A stretch of DNA of 64,000 bases, taken from contig JBPOFK010000004.1 in NCBI GenBank assembly GCA_051252095.1, forward strand, positions 62,001-126,000, read 5' to 3'. Within the stretch, counting starts at the first letter, position 1; each line of letters starts with the position of its first letter. Below, in pieces: positions 33,919 through 44,169 of this stretch. The notes under the pieces were generated by a model. That model ran no database searches, had not been told where the DNA came from, and saw only the letters and a list, made by a program, of their open reading frames with translations. The stretch is from GCA-2401735 sp051252095 (lineage in GTDB: Bacteria; Pseudomonadota; Gammaproteobacteria; Burkholderiales; Methylophilaceae). The translations under genes were made by a program, and so were the position numbers.

Positions 33919-33942
33919 AAAAAGCTCCCCATGGAGCTTTTT
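33919..33942. terminator. Bidirectional intrinsic terminator
   Basis: AAAAAGCTCC (33919-33928) pairs perfectly with GGAGCTTTTT (33933-33942) around the loop CCAT. It separates the convergent b561 and infA genes. Confidence 0.9.
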
Positions 33943-33973
33943 TAACACCTGCAATTGACTTAATGAAAACGAA

Positions 33974-34234
33974 TCAATAGCGTTTTTTTCTCGGTGTGTA
34001 GTTATTGCTTCCCGCTTCAATATGTCTAAATGTGATGCGACCATTATTGATATCATACGGTGATAACTCTAAAGTGACATTGTCACCAGCCAAAATACGA
34101 ATATGGTTTTTTTTCATTTTTCCACCCGCATAGGCAATTAACTGGTGATCATTTTCTAATGTCACTCGATAACGAGAGTCTGGTAACACTTCCGTTACTA
34201 CACCGTTCATTTCAATAAGTTCTTCTTTAGCCAA
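33974..34234 (-). CDS. infA: Translation initiation factor IF-1 with C-terminal extension
   Basis: An 86-residue S1-like OB-fold protein closely matching IF-1 (MAKEELIEMNGVVTEVLPDSRYRV, GKMKKNHIRILAGD, SPYDINNGRITFR). It continues 14 residues past the normal end with a basic tail (YTPRKKRY). Betaproteobacteria often carry such a second, slightly longer IF-1 apart from the ribosomal-protein operon. It binds the ribosomal A site during initiation. No ribosomal genes are nearby, so it is probably the stand-alone copy. Confidence 0.92.
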   Translation of the reverse strand: MAKEELIEMNGVVTEVLPDSRYRVTLENDHQLIAYAGGKMKKNHIRILAGDNVTLELSPYDINNGRITFRHIEAGSNNYTPRKKRY

Positions 34235-34507
34235 ATAAAATCTCCATCGTTAATAATTAGTTTACATCTTCAATAACGCACGCAGTATAGGCTTAGAAGA
34301 CAGGTTTAGCAACAAAAACACCAAAAAATGCCTTTTTTTTGTGTTTTTATTACAAAAAGATGTGATTTGCACTTGTTTTTATCTGAATTAGCGTGTACAA
34401 AGCGTACTTAGGCGTTGGATTTTTCAATTTTAAGTCAGTAAGGCATTAGATTTTAAAACCCAAGTTTTCAGGGTGCCTCCCTATTTAAAGTATGAAAGAT
34501 ATAAAAC

Positions 34508-34711
34508 ATGGCAACAGGAACAGTAAAATGGTTTAATGATTCAAAAGGTTTTGGGTTTATTACTCCAGATGAAGGTGGTGACGATTTATTTGCTCACTTT
34601 TCAGCAATCGTTGATAGCGGTTACAAAAGTTTGAAAGAAAACGAAAAAGTAACATTCGACGTTACTGATGGTCCAAAAGGTAAACAAGCTTCTAATATCC
34701 AAAAAGCTTAG
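34508..34711 (+). CDS. Cold shock protein (CspA family)
   Basis: A 67-residue single OB-fold RNA chaperone with RNP1 (KGFGFIT) and RNP2 (DLFAHF) motifs and the usual TGTVKWFN start. The 273-bp gap to the divergent infA gene leaves room for the long structured 5' leader common to csp mRNAs. A strong terminator follows 36 bp after the stop, so it is monocistronic. Confidence 0.95.
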   Translation: MATGTVKWFNDSKGFGFITPDEGGDDLFAHFSAIVDSGYKSLKENEKVTFDVTDGPKGKQASNIQKA

Positions 34712-34746
34712 TTACTATTAAACCTGAGGTGTAACAACCTCGATTG

Positions 34747-34775
34747 AAATGGTCCTTTTATAGGGCCATTTTTTT
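34747..34775 (+). terminator. Intrinsic terminator after csp
   Basis: AATGGTCC (34748-34755) pairs with GGGCCATT (34763-34770), including one G-T pair, around a 7-nt loop, and is followed by six T bases. Confidence 0.88.
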
Positions 34776-34798
34776 ACCTTTTAATACATAGCTTAAAG

Positions 34799-34851
34799 AT
34801 GATATTGCTGGCTATGTTTCCTTACCGCTTCTAGAAAGGCAGCAGCGTTTT
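34799..34851 (-). pseudogene. Duplicated 3' tail of hemE
   Basis: These 53 bp repeat the last part of hemE (34917-34969) with 50 of 53 identities. Read on the minus strand they give NAAAFLEAVRKHSQQYH, the same peptide as the real tail. All three base changes are synonymous (Leu, His and Gln codons). The copy is 118 bp downstream of the original and is not connected to a full gene. Confidence 0.85.
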
Positions 34852-34910
34852 AGTTACGACATAACCTGAAGGTTAGTCTGCACTGAAACTTTATCAAAAT
34901 ACAATACAAA

Positions 34911-35975
34911 CTAAACATGATATTGTTGGCTGTGTTTCCTTACCGCTTCTAAAAAGGCAGCAGCGTTTTCAGGGGGGGTCCACTGTGTGATACCGTGGCC
35001 TAGATTGAATATGTGCCCATTCCCATGCCCATAACTCGCTAGTATCACCTTAACTTCTTTTTCAATCGCTTCTGGTGTTGAAAGTAGTACAGCTGGATCT
35101 AGATTTCCTTGCAACGCCACTGTACCTCCAACTCGTGCGCGAGCCTGTCCTATATCTATCGTCCAATCTAAACCAAGCGCATCTGCACCAGCTTCAGCTT
35201 GTGCTTCTAGCCATAATCCACCACCTTTTGTAAACATAACACAAGGAACCTCTCGACCGTCAGCCGATTTAATCAATCCTGCAATAATTTTCTTCATATA
35301 ATTTAATGAGAATTCAATATAGGCATTGTGTGATAACGCACCACCCCATGAATCAAAAATCATCACTGTTTGTGCACCAGCTTCAATTTGTGCATTTAAG
35401 TATTGAATAACAGTTTGCGCAGTCGTTTCCAAGATATGATGCAATAAATCTGGTCGTGCATAGGCCATTTTTTTTGTTGTTAAAAAATCTGTCCCTCCCT
35501 TGCCTTCAACCATATAAGTTGCTAATGTCCAAGGACTACCTGAAAAGCCAATTAACGGCACTCTGCCGTTTAATGCCTTCCGGATACTTGAAACGGCATT
35601 GAATACATATTGCAGTTCAGCCATATCAGGCACTGTTAGTCTTTTAATATCGGCTTCTTCTTGTAGGGTACGTGCAAATTTTGGGCCTTCTCCTGCTTCA
35701 AAAGTTAAACCCAAGCCCATTGCATCAGGAATTGTTAAAATATCTGAGAATAAAATAGCTGCGTCTAATAACGGATAGCGGTCTAATGGTTGCAAAGTCA
35801 CATCTGTAGCAAACTGCGCATTTCTACATAAGTCCATAAAGCTACCTGCATCTTTGCGCGTCGCTTTATATTCAGGTAAATAACGTCCTGCTTGACGCAT
35901 CATCCACACAGGCGTGTAGTCTGTAGATTGACGTTTTAGCGCTCTTAAAAAAGTATCATTTAGAATTGTTTGCAT
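34911..35975 (-). CDS. hemE: Uroporphyrinogen decarboxylase
   Basis: A 354-residue enzyme converting uroporphyrinogen III to coproporphyrinogen III in haem synthesis. Signatures PVWMMRQAGRYLPEY, the substrate loop DILTIPDAMGL, GFSGSPWTLATYM and the C-terminal NLGHGITQWTPPENA are all intact and the length is normal. It is the last gene of a leftward run starting at gltB/gltD. A duplicated fragment of its own tail lies just past its end. Confidence 0.97.
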   Translation of the reverse strand: MQTILNDTFLRALKRQSTDYTPVWMMRQAGRYLPEYKATRKDAGSFMDLCRNAQFATDVTLQPLDRYPLLDAAILFSDILTIPDAMGLGLTFEAGEGPKFARTLQEEADIKRLTVPDMAELQYVFNAVSSIRKALNGRVPLIGFSGSPWTLATYMVEGKGGTDFLTTKKMAYARPDLLHHILETTAQTVIQYLNAQIEAGAQTVMIFDSWGGALSHNAYIEFSLNYMKKIIAGLIKSADGREVPCVMFTKGGGLWLEAQAEAGADALGLDWTIDIGQARARVGGTVALQGNLDPAVLLSTPEAIEKEVKVILASYGHGNGHIFNLGHGITQWTPPENAAAFLEAVRKHSQQYHV

Positions 35976-36041
35976 GTTTTGCTCTTAAAAAAATTGGGGA
36001 TACATCAAACGTATCCCCAGGATTTTACTGCTTAATGCTTT

Positions 36042-37469
36042 TTAGCGCGGCAATACCGATGAACCCATCAAGAACTCATCAACTTCACGTGCACATTGTC
36101 GCCCTTCACGAATCGCCCATACGACTAACGACTGACCTCGTCGCATATCGCCTGCTGCGAACACTTTATCAGCGCTTGTTTTATAGCAGCCCTCACCATC
36201 AGTAGTTGCTTTCGCATTATTGCGGTTATCTTTTTCTATACCAAACGCATCTAATACATTTTGCAATGGAGAAACAAAGCCCATAGCCAATAAAACCAAG
36301 TCTGCCTGAATTATGAACTCTGATCCAGGCACTTCTTTCATCTCACGGCCTTGCCATTCTAATCTGACCCCTTTAAGACCAGTCACTTTACCATCTTCTC
36401 CAATCAGTTGTTTTGTTGCAACTGACCAGTCACGTTCAGCACCTTCTTCATGTGAGCTAGAGGTGCGCATTTTTAACGGCCAGTTAGGCCATGTGAGTGC
36501 ACGGTTTTCTTGCTCTGGTGGCTGAGGCATTAATTCAAACTGTGTGATTTTAGCTGCACCGTGACGATTTGATGTCCCTACACAATCAGAACCTGTATCG
36601 CCACCACCAATGACTACAACATGTTTGTTCGTTGCCATAATCTGGTCTGGAATTTTATCGCCTGCTACTGCTTTGTTATTTGGTGTTAGAAAGTCCATTG
36701 CAAAATGAACACCATCTAACTCACGCCCTGGTACAGGCAAATCACGTGGCTGCTCAGCACCACCCGCGAGCACAACGGCATCATATTCTTTTAATACGTC
36801 ATCAGCTTTAACATTTTCACCAACGTATTGATTCACCTTGAACGTGACGCCTTCTGCTTCCATCTGCTCCATACGTCGGTCAATATGCGTCTTCTCTAAT
36901 TTAAAGTCTGGAATGCCATAACGTAGTAGGCCGCCAATACGATCATTTTTTTCTAGCACAGTCACACTGTGACCGGCACGAGCTAATTGCTGAGCAGCTG
37001 CTAACCCAGCAGGGCCAGATCCGACGACAGCAATTTTTTTACCCGTTTTATTAGGATTAATATGTGGTTTAACCCAGTCATTATCCCAAGCTTTATCAAT
37101 AATGGCATGTTCAATTGATTTGATACCAACTGCATCATCATTGATATTTAAGGTACAAGCTGCTTCACATGGCGCAGGACAAATACGCCCTGTGAACTCA
37201 GGAAAGTTATTAGTTGAATGTAATACATCAATTGCTTGACGCCAATCCTGTGTGTAAACCAAGTCATTAAAGTCTGGAATGATGTTGTTAACAGGGCATC
37301 CATTAATACAAAAAGGAATGCCACAATCCATACAGCGCGCGCCCTGTATTTTGGCGTCATCATCACTTAGATGAAGCACAAACTCCTTATAGTTTTTAAC
37401 GCGTTCTTGAACTGGTAGGTTTGCCTCTGACAGTCGTTCGAACTCTTTAAATCCAGTCACTTTTCCCAT
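36042..37469 (-). CDS. gltD: Glutamate synthase (NADPH) small subunit
   Basis: A 475-residue flavoprotein with an N-terminal iron-sulfur region (CMDCGIPFCINGCPVNNIIPDFN and FTGRICPAPCEAAC), the FAD site VVGSGPAGLAAAQQLARAG and the NADP site VVIGGGDTGSDCVGTS. It feeds electrons to GltB to make two glutamates from glutamine and 2-oxoglutarate. Its ATG overlaps the gltB stop by one base (TAATG), so the two are translationally coupled. Confidence 0.97.
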   Translation of the reverse strand: MGKVTGFKEFERLSEANLPVQERVKNYKEFVLHLSDDDAKIQGARCMDCGIPFCINGCPVNNIIPDFNDLVYTQDWRQAIDVLHSTNNFPEFTGRICPAPCEAACTLNINDDAVGIKSIEHAIIDKAWDNDWVKPHINPNKTGKKIAVVGSGPAGLAAAQQLARAGHSVTVLEKNDRIGGLLRYGIPDFKLEKTHIDRRMEQMEAEGVTFKVNQYVGENVKADDVLKEYDAVVLAGGAEQPRDLPVPGRELDGVHFAMDFLTPNNKAVAGDKIPDQIMATNKHVVVIGGGDTGSDCVGTSNRHGAAKITQFELMPQPPEQENRALTWPNWPLKMRTSSSHEEGAERDWSVATKQLIGEDGKVTGLKGVRLEWQGREMKEVPGSEFIIQADLVLLAMGFVSPLQNVLDAFGIEKDNRNNAKATTDGEGCYKTSADKVFAAGDMRRGQSLVVWAIREGRQCAREVDEFLMGSSVLPR

Positions 37470-40400
37470 TACGCGGCTTCCTTACTTGATGCTGCAGCTA
37501 ACTCTGTTAGCGCACGTTTATATTCATTTGGCATAACTTTTACAAACTTATCTCTATTAGCTTCCCAAGCTGCAAGAATTTCTATTGCGCGTGGGCTTCC
37601 TGTTAGATTCGCATGATTTTCAATCAAGGCTTTTAAAATCACTTCATCAGGTTGATTTAAGTGTAATGCTTTACCAATATCTGCATCTGCTGGTGCTATT
37701 TTTTCGAGAGTCACCATGCTCATATTGCAGCGCTTATCAAACATGCCGTCAACATCATAAATATAGGCAACACCGCCACTCATACCTGCTGCAAAATTTT
37801 GTCCTGTCAGACCAAGCACGACAACAGTACCGCCTGTCATATATTCGCATCCGTGATTCCCAACACCTTCTACAACAGAAGAGGCTCCTGAATTGCGAAC
37901 ACAGAAGCGTTCACCAGCAACACCACTGAAATAGGTTTCTCCCGTCGTTGCACCATACATGACCGTATTACCTACGATAATGTTTTCATGCGGAACACCA
38001 CGAAAAGCCGTTGACGGTTTAATGATGATACGGCCACCACATAGCCCTTTACCAACATAGTCATTCCCTTCTCCTATTAAGGTAAAAGTAATGCCTTTTG
38101 CTAGAAATGCAGCAAAACTCTGACCAGATGTGCCAGTAAAGTTCACTTGGATGGTGTCATTTGGTAGACCTTCATTACCATATCTAGTTGCAATCTGGTT
38201 CGACAACATCGTGCCAACGGTACGATTTGTATTTACAATTGGAGAGTCAATGACAACTTTTTTACCATGCTCGATAGCTTCTTTTGCTTTGGCAATGAGC
38301 GTATTATCTAATGCTTTATCTAGTCCATGATACTGGCCTTCGATGTTATAGCGTGCGACTGAAGCTGGCATTTCCGGTAAATGTAAAATTTTCTCAAAAT
38401 TTAAACCATTAATTTTCCAGTGATCTATACCTGTTTGCATGTCTAGCAAATCTGCTCGGCCAATAATGTCATCAAATTTTGCTATGCCCATACTTGCCAT
38501 TAACTCGCGAATCTCTTCGGCCACAAAGAAGAAGAAATTGACTACATGCTCAGGCTGACCAGTAAATTTCTTACGAAGTTCTGGATCTTGTGTTGCCACA
38601 CCAACTGGGCACGTATTAAGATGGCACTTGCGCATCATAATACATCCCTCAACGACAAGCGGCGCTGTTGCAAAACCAAATTCATCAGCACCTAATAATG
38701 CACCAATGACAACATCTCGACCAGTTTTCATTTGACCATCTACTTGTACGACTACACGCCCACGTAGTTGATTGAGCACCAAAGTTTGCTGCGTTTCCGC
38801 AAGCCCTAGCTCCCAAGGCGTACCAGCATGTTTGAGGGATGACAATGGCGATGCGCCTGTGCCCCCATCATGACCTGCTATCACTATATGGTCTGACTTA
38901 GCTTTTGCGACACCTGCCGCAACAGTACCCACGCCCGTTTCCGATACCAGCTTCACTGAAATAGAAGCTGTTGGGTTTGCGTTTTTCAAGTCATGGATCA
39001 ATTGTGCCAAGTCTTCAATTGAATAAATATCATGATGCGGTGGAGGTGAAATCAAACCTACACCTGGTACGCTAAAGCGGAGTTTAGCAATATACTGGCT
39101 CACCTTATGACCAGGCAATTGTCCGCCTTCACCTGGTTTTGCACCTTGTGCCATTTTAATTTGGATCTGATCAGCACTTGATAAATACTCTGCAGTCACA
39201 CCAAAGCGGCCGCTGGCGACTTGTTTAATTCTAGAACGCATTGAATCACCAGATTTCAATGTAACATCTGATTCAATAAACTCTTTACCAAATACTGCGG
39301 ACATACTGGTGTCGGACGTCACCGGAATAAACCGCTTTTTATCTTCCCCGCCTTCACCTGTGTTGGATTTTCCACCGATACGATTCATCGCTACAGCTAG
39401 CGTAGCATGGGCTTCTGTTGATATTGAGCCTAAAGACATCGCACCTGTCGCAAAACGCTTAACGATTTCTTTAGCAGGCTCAACTTGCTCCAAAGAAATA
39501 GGATGTTTAGCTGTTTTAATTTCAAATAAACCACGTAATGTCATATGACGACGCGACTGATCATTAATTAATTCAGCATATTCTTTATATGTTTCATACT
39601 GATTAGCACGAGTAGCATGTTGCAATTTGGCAATGGAGCTAGGCGTCCACATGTGTTCTTCGCCGCGAATTCTAAATGCGTACTCACCTCCAGCATCTAA
39701 TGCATTCTCAAGCACTGGGTCATTCCCAAAAGCTGCTTGATGCAAGCGCAGCGCTTCCTCTGCCACCTCTTCTAAACCGATACCTTCAATTTTTGATTCA
39801 GTACCAGTAAAGTACTCATCAACAAACTGCGAATTTAAGCCAATTGCTTCAAAAATATGTGCACCACAATAAGATTGATAGGTTGAGATGCCCATTTTAG
39901 ACATCACTTTATACAAGCCTTTACCAATCGCTTTAATGAATTTTTGTTTAGCTTCTTGCGCGTTTTCTGCAACGTCTTCAATTGTTTTGTAAATCAACCA
40001 AGGGAACACTGCTTCCGCACCATACCCTGCTAGCAATGCAAAATGATGTACTTCTCTAGCAGAGCCTGTAGAAACAACCAAGCCTGTTTTCGTTCTTAAC
40101 CCTTCTCTGACCAAGTGCATATGGACCGCAGAGCATGCGAGTAATGCAGGAATAGCGACTTGATTTTCATCTAGCGTCAAATCATCCAATACAATAATGT
40201 TATACCCATCTCTAACTGATTGTTCTGCCTTGGCACAAATATCTGTAATGGCTATATTCATTCCAGCCGTACCAGCCGATGCTGGATAGCAAATATCAAG
40301 TGTTTTTGATGTGTATGCGCCTTTGGTTACCGCATTGATATTGAGAATTTTGGCATAAGCTTCTTCACTCAATACGGGTTGGCTACCTTCTAAGCGAATA

Positions 40401-42115
40401 GGCGGATTGGTATCATTAACGGCTAACAGATTAGGCTTTGGTCCAACAAAGGTCACTAATGACATGACCATTTCTTCACGAATAGGATCAATTGGCGGGT
40501 TAGTCACCTGAGCGAATAGCTGCTTGAAGTAGTTATACAAGACTTTTGGCTTATTCGACAAAACTGGTAGGGCCGCATCATTACCCATTGAGCCAGAACC
40601 TTCTTGACCAGTTTTAATCATTGGCTCCAGAACAAATTTAATGTCTTCTTGCGTGTAGCCAAAAGCCTGTTGCGTATCAAGCAAACTTTCATTTAATTCA
40701 ATAACTTTTTTGACTTCTGGTAGGCGGTCAATGTGGTAACTTGTTTGATCAATCCACTGCCTGTAAGGCTTAGCTGTAGCTAATTTACTTTTAACCTCTT
40801 CATCATCAATGATGCGGCCTTGCTCCATATCAATCATGAGCATTTTGCCTGGTTGCAGACGCCATTTCTTGACGATTTTTTCTTCTGGGAAAGTAATTAC
40901 GCCCATTTCTGACGCCATCATGACGATATCATCCTCTGTCACCAAATAGCGTGCTGGACGTAAGCCATTGCGGTCTAGTGTCGCGCCAATGCTTTTGCCA
41001 TCAGTAAACGCAACCGCTGCTGGTCCATCCCATGGCTCCATAATAGCTGCATGGTATTCATAAAACGCACGCCTATCTGCGGACATCAGCGGATTGTTAT
41101 TCCATGCTTCTGGAATCATCATCATCATCGCGTGCGGCACACTGTAACCACCAGCAACCAAGAGCTCTAAACAGTTATCAAAACAAGCAGAGTCTGAACG
41201 CCCAGAAACAATTAGCGGCCAAACTTTTTCCAAATCCTCTCCAAGCAATTCGGACCGCATCGCAGCATGTCGTGCGGTCATCCAGTTGACATTACCCTGC
41301 ACAGTATTGATTTCACCATTGTGCGCAATCATGCGAAATGGATGTGCCAGATGCCAAGAAGGGAATGTATTTGTTGAGAAGCGCTGATGTACCAGTGCTA
41401 GCGCAGACACAACCCGCTTATCAACCAAATCTTTATAGTAGACGCCAACTTCATTGGCTAGCAGCATACCCTTGTATACGATTGTCCGACATGACAAAGA
41501 TGGCACATAAAAATAAGCGTTATCTTGTAAATTTAGACCACGAACCGCATGCTCAATGCGTTTGCGCATGACGAAGCATTTGCGTTCAAAGTCTTGCTCA
41601 TCCTCAAACGTACTGCCAATGAATACCTGACGCATTCTAGGTTCAACATCACGCGCTGCTTGGGCAATATTGCTATTATCAACTGGCACATCACGCCAGC
41701 CTAACAATACTTGCTCTTCCTCGCGAATAATGTTTTCTATAATGCCTTCACATTGCGCTCTATTACTTGATACCTGAGGCAGAAATAGATTACCTACAGC
41801 ATATTTCCCTTGCTTAGGAAGCGTAATATCTAACTTAGCCGCTTCTTCTCGCATAAAGGTATCTGGAATTTGCATTAGCAAACCTGCGCCATCACCTAGC
41901 TTTGGATCATATCCTGTCGCGCCACGATGGGTTAGGTTAGTCAGTAATTGCAACCCTTGTTGAACAATCTCGTGGCTCTTTTTGCCTTTGATATGTGCAA
42001 CAAAGCCGACACCACAAGCATCATGCTCATTTTTTGGGTTATACAAGCCTTGCTTCGCTGGGGCTAAGCCAGTTAACTGGGCGTTACGCGGATTGATTGA
42101 TTTATCTGTATTCAT
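37469..42115 (-). CDS. gltB: Glutamate synthase large subunit
   Basis: About 1548 residues using the ATG at 42115 (MNTDKSINPRN); an upstream in-frame start at 42133 would add six. The N-terminal Ntn-type glutaminase begins after a short propeptide at Cys (NEHDACGVGFVAHI). Then follow the central and FMN-binding synthase domains (GEGGEDKKRF, PGEGGQLPGHKV, GHDGGTGASPLSS, with a 3Fe-4S cluster in CIMMRKCHLNTCPVGVATQ) and the C-terminal GXGXG beta-helix. Full length, no disruption. It assimilates ammonia with glutamine synthetase. hemL ends 78 bp upstream. Confidence 0.97.
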   Translation of the reverse strand: MNTDKSINPRNAQLTGLAPAKQGLYNPKNEHDACGVGFVAHIKGKKSHEIVQQGLQLLTNLTHRGATGYDPKLGDGAGLLMQIPDTFMREEAAKLDITLPKQGKYAVGNLFLPQVSSNRAQCEGIIENIIREEEQVLLGWRDVPVDNSNIAQAARDVEPRMRQVFIGSTFEDEQDFERKCFVMRKRIEHAVRGLNLQDNAYFYVPSLSCRTIVYKGMLLANEVGVYYKDLVDKRVVSALALVHQRFSTNTFPSWHLAHPFRMIAHNGEINTVQGNVNWMTARHAAMRSELLGEDLEKVWPLIVSGRSDSACFDNCLELLVAGGYSVPHAMMMMIPEAWNNNPLMSADRRAFYEYHAAIMEPWDGPAAVAFTDGKSIGATLDRNGLRPARYLVTEDDIVMMASEMGVITFPEEKIVKKWRLQPGKMLMIDMEQGRIIDDEEVKSKLATAKPYRQWIDQTSYHIDRLPEVKKVIELNESLLDTQQAFGYTQEDIKFVLEPMIKTGQEGSGSMGNDAALPVLSNKPKVLYNYFKQLFAQVTNPPIDPIREEMVMSLVTFVGPKPNLLAVNDTNPPIRLEGSQPVLSEEAYAKILNINAVTKGAYTSKTLDICYPASAGTAGMNIAITDICAKAEQSVRDGYNIIVLDDLTLDENQVAIPALLACSAVHMHLVREGLRTKTGLVVSTGSAREVHHFALLAGYGAEAVFPWLIYKTIEDVAENAQEAKQKFIKAIGKGLYKVMSKMGISTYQSYCGAHIFEAIGLNSQFVDEYFTGTESKIEGIGLEEVAEEALRLHQAAFGNDPVLENALDAGGEYAFRIRGEEHMWTPSSIAKLQHATRANQYETYKEYAELINDQSRRHMTLRGLFEIKTAKHPISLEQVEPAKEIVKRFATGAMSLGSISTEAHATLAVAMNRIGGKSNTGEGGEDKKRFIPVTSDTSMSAVFGKEFIESDVTLKSGDSMRSRIKQVASGRFGVTAEYLSSADQIQIKMAQGAKPGEGGQLPGHKVSQYIAKLRFSVPGVGLISPPPHHDIYSIEDLAQLIHDLKNANPTASISVKLVSETGVGTVAAGVAKAKSDHIVIAGHDGGTGASPLSSLKHAGTPWELGLAETQQTLVLNQLRGRVVVQVDGQMKTGRDVVIGALLGADEFGFATAPLVVEGCIMMRKCHLNTCPVGVATQDPELRKKFTGQPEHVVNFFFFVAEEIRELMASMGIAKFDDIIGRADLLDMQTGIDHWKINGLNFEKILHLPEMPASVARYNIEGQYHGLDKALDNTLIAKAKEAIEHGKKVVIDSPIVNTNRTVGTMLSNQIATRYGNEGLPNDTIQVNFTGTSGQSFAAFLAKGITFTLIGEGNDYVGKGLCGGRIIIKPSTAFRGVPHENIIVGNTVMYGATTGETYFSGVAGERFCVRNSGASSVVEGVGNHGCEYMTGGTVVVLGLTGQNFAAGMSGGVAYIYDVDGMFDKRCNMSMVTLEKIAPADADIGKALHLNQPDEVILKALIENHANLTGSPRAIEILAAWEANRDKFVKVMPNEYKRALTELAAASSKEAA

Positions 42116-42210
42116 GACCATACTCTTAAGCATTACTAAACATTTAGCGGAACCTTAAATAATACCGTTAAAAACACCTGCTATCAATCAGGCAAGGCAA
42201 TATTTTGGCG

Positions 42211-43503
42211 CTATTTTACTTCTAAAATTTTTTGAAAAGCTTTCTCTGCGGCTGCTATAGTTGCTGATATGTCTGCATCCGAGTGCGCTGCGGAGACGAA
42301 TCCAGCCTCAAAAGCGGAAGGGCCAAGATAGATACCAGCATCTAACATACTATGGAAAAAGGTATTAAATGCAATTTTATCAGAAGCCATGACATCTTCA
42401 AAAGAGCTTGGGCATGTTTCACTGAAGTATAAACCAAACATACCGCCTACACTTTGTGCACTGAACTTTACACCAACTTTTTTAGCTGCGCCGATTAACC
42501 CATCAACAAGCTTCGTCGTTTGCGACGATAAGTTTTGGTAGAAATCTGGTGCTTGAATCAATTGTAATGTTTTTAATCCTGCTGTGACTGCAACCGGATT
42601 ACCTGACAGTGTCCCTGCTTGATATACCTTACCCAATGGTGCCAAACCAGACATAATATCTTTACGACCACCAAACGCACCGACTGGCAAACCGCCACCA
42701 ATCACTTTGCCTAAAGTCGTCATATCTGGCTTGATGCCAAATAATGCTTGCGCCCCGCCTAAATGCACACGGAAACCCGTCATGACCTCATCAAAAATCA
42801 AAACAGCGCCATACTGCGTGCACAAAGTACGCAAAGCTTTGAGGAATGCTTCGGTTGGTTTAACTAAATTCATATTACCAACAACAGGCTCAAGGATGAC
42901 ACATGCAATTTCATCTCCAGACTGTTTGAATAATGCTTCCAATTGCTCAACGTTGTTATAACTTAATGTCAGTGTATTTGCAGCAACCTCTGCTGGCACG
43001 CCCGCTGAATCTGGCTCTCCAAATGTGAGCAATCCAGATCCCGCTTTGACAAGTAACGCATCGGCATGTCCATGATAGCAGCCCTCAAACTTCACCAGCT
43101 TACTGCGTCCTGTAAACCCACGTGCAACACGTATGGCGCTCATTGTTGCTTCAGTACCTGAGCTCACCAAGCGTATTTGCTCCATGCTAGGCACTAGTTT
43201 ATTAATCATCTCTGCCATTTCCAGTTCCAACCCAGTTGGCGCTCCAAACGACAGACTGTTCGCAGCGACCGCCTGCACCGCCTCTATCACTTCAGGATGA
43301 GCATGTCCTAGAATCATTGGCCCCCATGAATTGATGTAGTCGATATATTCTTTACCGTCCACATCCCAGAGCTTAGAGCCCAAGCCTTTTTTAAAAAAAA
43401 CGGGCGTGCCGCCAACACTACGAAATGCGCGTACTGGTGAATTAACTCCGCCTGGAATCAAACGTTGTGATTTTTCGAATAGTATCTGATTTTGTGAGGT
43501 CAT
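42211..43503 (-). CDS. hemL: Glutamate-1-semialdehyde 2,1-aminomutase
   Basis: A 430-residue PLP enzyme making 5-aminolevulinate by the C5 path. Blocks GGVNSPVRAF, NSWGPMILGHAHP, FEGCYHGHADALLVKAGSG, the PLP lysine in TTLGKVIGGGLPVGAFGG and YQAGTLSGNPVA are intact. The gene lies 33 bp after thiE on the same strand, so thiD-thiE-hemL probably form one unit. Confidence 0.97.
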   Translation of the reverse strand: MTSQNQILFEKSQRLIPGGVNSPVRAFRSVGGTPVFFKKGLGSKLWDVDGKEYIDYINSWGPMILGHAHPEVIEAVQAVAANSLSFGAPTGLELEMAEMINKLVPSMEQIRLVSSGTEATMSAIRVARGFTGRSKLVKFEGCYHGHADALLVKAGSGLLTFGEPDSAGVPAEVAANTLTLSYNNVEQLEALFKQSGDEIACVILEPVVGNMNLVKPTEAFLKALRTLCTQYGAVLIFDEVMTGFRVHLGGAQALFGIKPDMTTLGKVIGGGLPVGAFGGRKDIMSGLAPLGKVYQAGTLSGNPVAVTAGLKTLQLIQAPDFYQNLSSQTTKLVDGLIGAAKKVGVKFSAQSVGGMFGLYFSETCPSSFEDVMASDKIAFNTFFHSMLDAGIYLGPSAFEAGFVSAAHSDADISATIAAAEKAFQKILEVK

Positions 43504-43536
43504 AATATGTAAAGTAATTGAATTGAAAAAGTCGTA

Positions 43537-44169
43537 TTAGTGATAGACAGCATTGAATTGTTGACAAAGGTTGGTAATGTTTTTGGCTTCAAATAGCGTG
43601 TCAATCACGGCAATGGCATCAGCACCAGCTGCTTTAACATGTACAGCATGATCAATCGTAATCTCTCCAAAGCCTACAACCGGTATTTTGAGTGTCTGCT
43701 TTGCTTGCTGGAAGATTTCCAATGGCGAATTGATTAGTTTCGACGTTGTATCTGATGACAAATATGCACCAAAAGTAACATAATTTGCACCATCAGCTTC
43801 AGCTTCATGCGCCAAATTTAGCTGATTGTAACAGGAGACACCAATAATCTTATCTGCGCCTAGTAAACGTCTTACAGGGCCTGGCCTACAGTCTGCTGCA
43901 CCCAAATGAATCCCATCTGCATCAATCCGCGCGCACAAATCCAAATGATCATTAATGATTAATAATGCACCATAGGCTCTACATGCTGCCAATAGGGCAG
44001 TGGCCTGCCTTAGCAATAAGGATTTACCTGCTGCCTTATTTCGGTACTGTACCAAACGCACACCACCTTTTAGCGCAGCCTCAACTTTTGCCACCAATAA
44101 CTTTGTATCCAATTCGTTTGGTGTCACTGCATACAAACCACTAATGCTGGATTGATGATGGTTTATCAA
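43537..44169 (-). CDS. thiE: Thiamine-phosphate synthase
   Basis: A TIM-barrel enzyme joining the pyrimidine and thiazole moieties. Visible blocks are GLYAVTPNELDTKLL, VRLVQYRNK (phosphate contact), LLIINDHLDLCARIDADGIHLG, IIGVSCYNQ and VVGFGEI. The frame opens at 44253, but the first 28 codons are unlike ThiE. A TTG at 44169, four bases after GGGG, gives about 210 residues and begins just before the conserved GLYAVTP. This start overlaps the end of thiD by 29 bp. The closing region is AGADAIAVIDTLFEA. Confidence 0.9.
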   Translation of the reverse strand: MINHHQSSISGLYAVTPNELDTKLLVAKVEAALKGGVRLVQYRNKAAGKSLLLRQATALLAACRAYGALLIINDHLDLCARIDADGIHLGAADCRPGPVRRLLGADKIIGVSCYNQLNLAHEAEADGANYVTFGAYLSSDTTSKLINSPLEIFQQAKQTLKIPVVGFGEITIDHAVHVKAAGADAIAVIDTLFEAKNITNLCQQFNAVYH

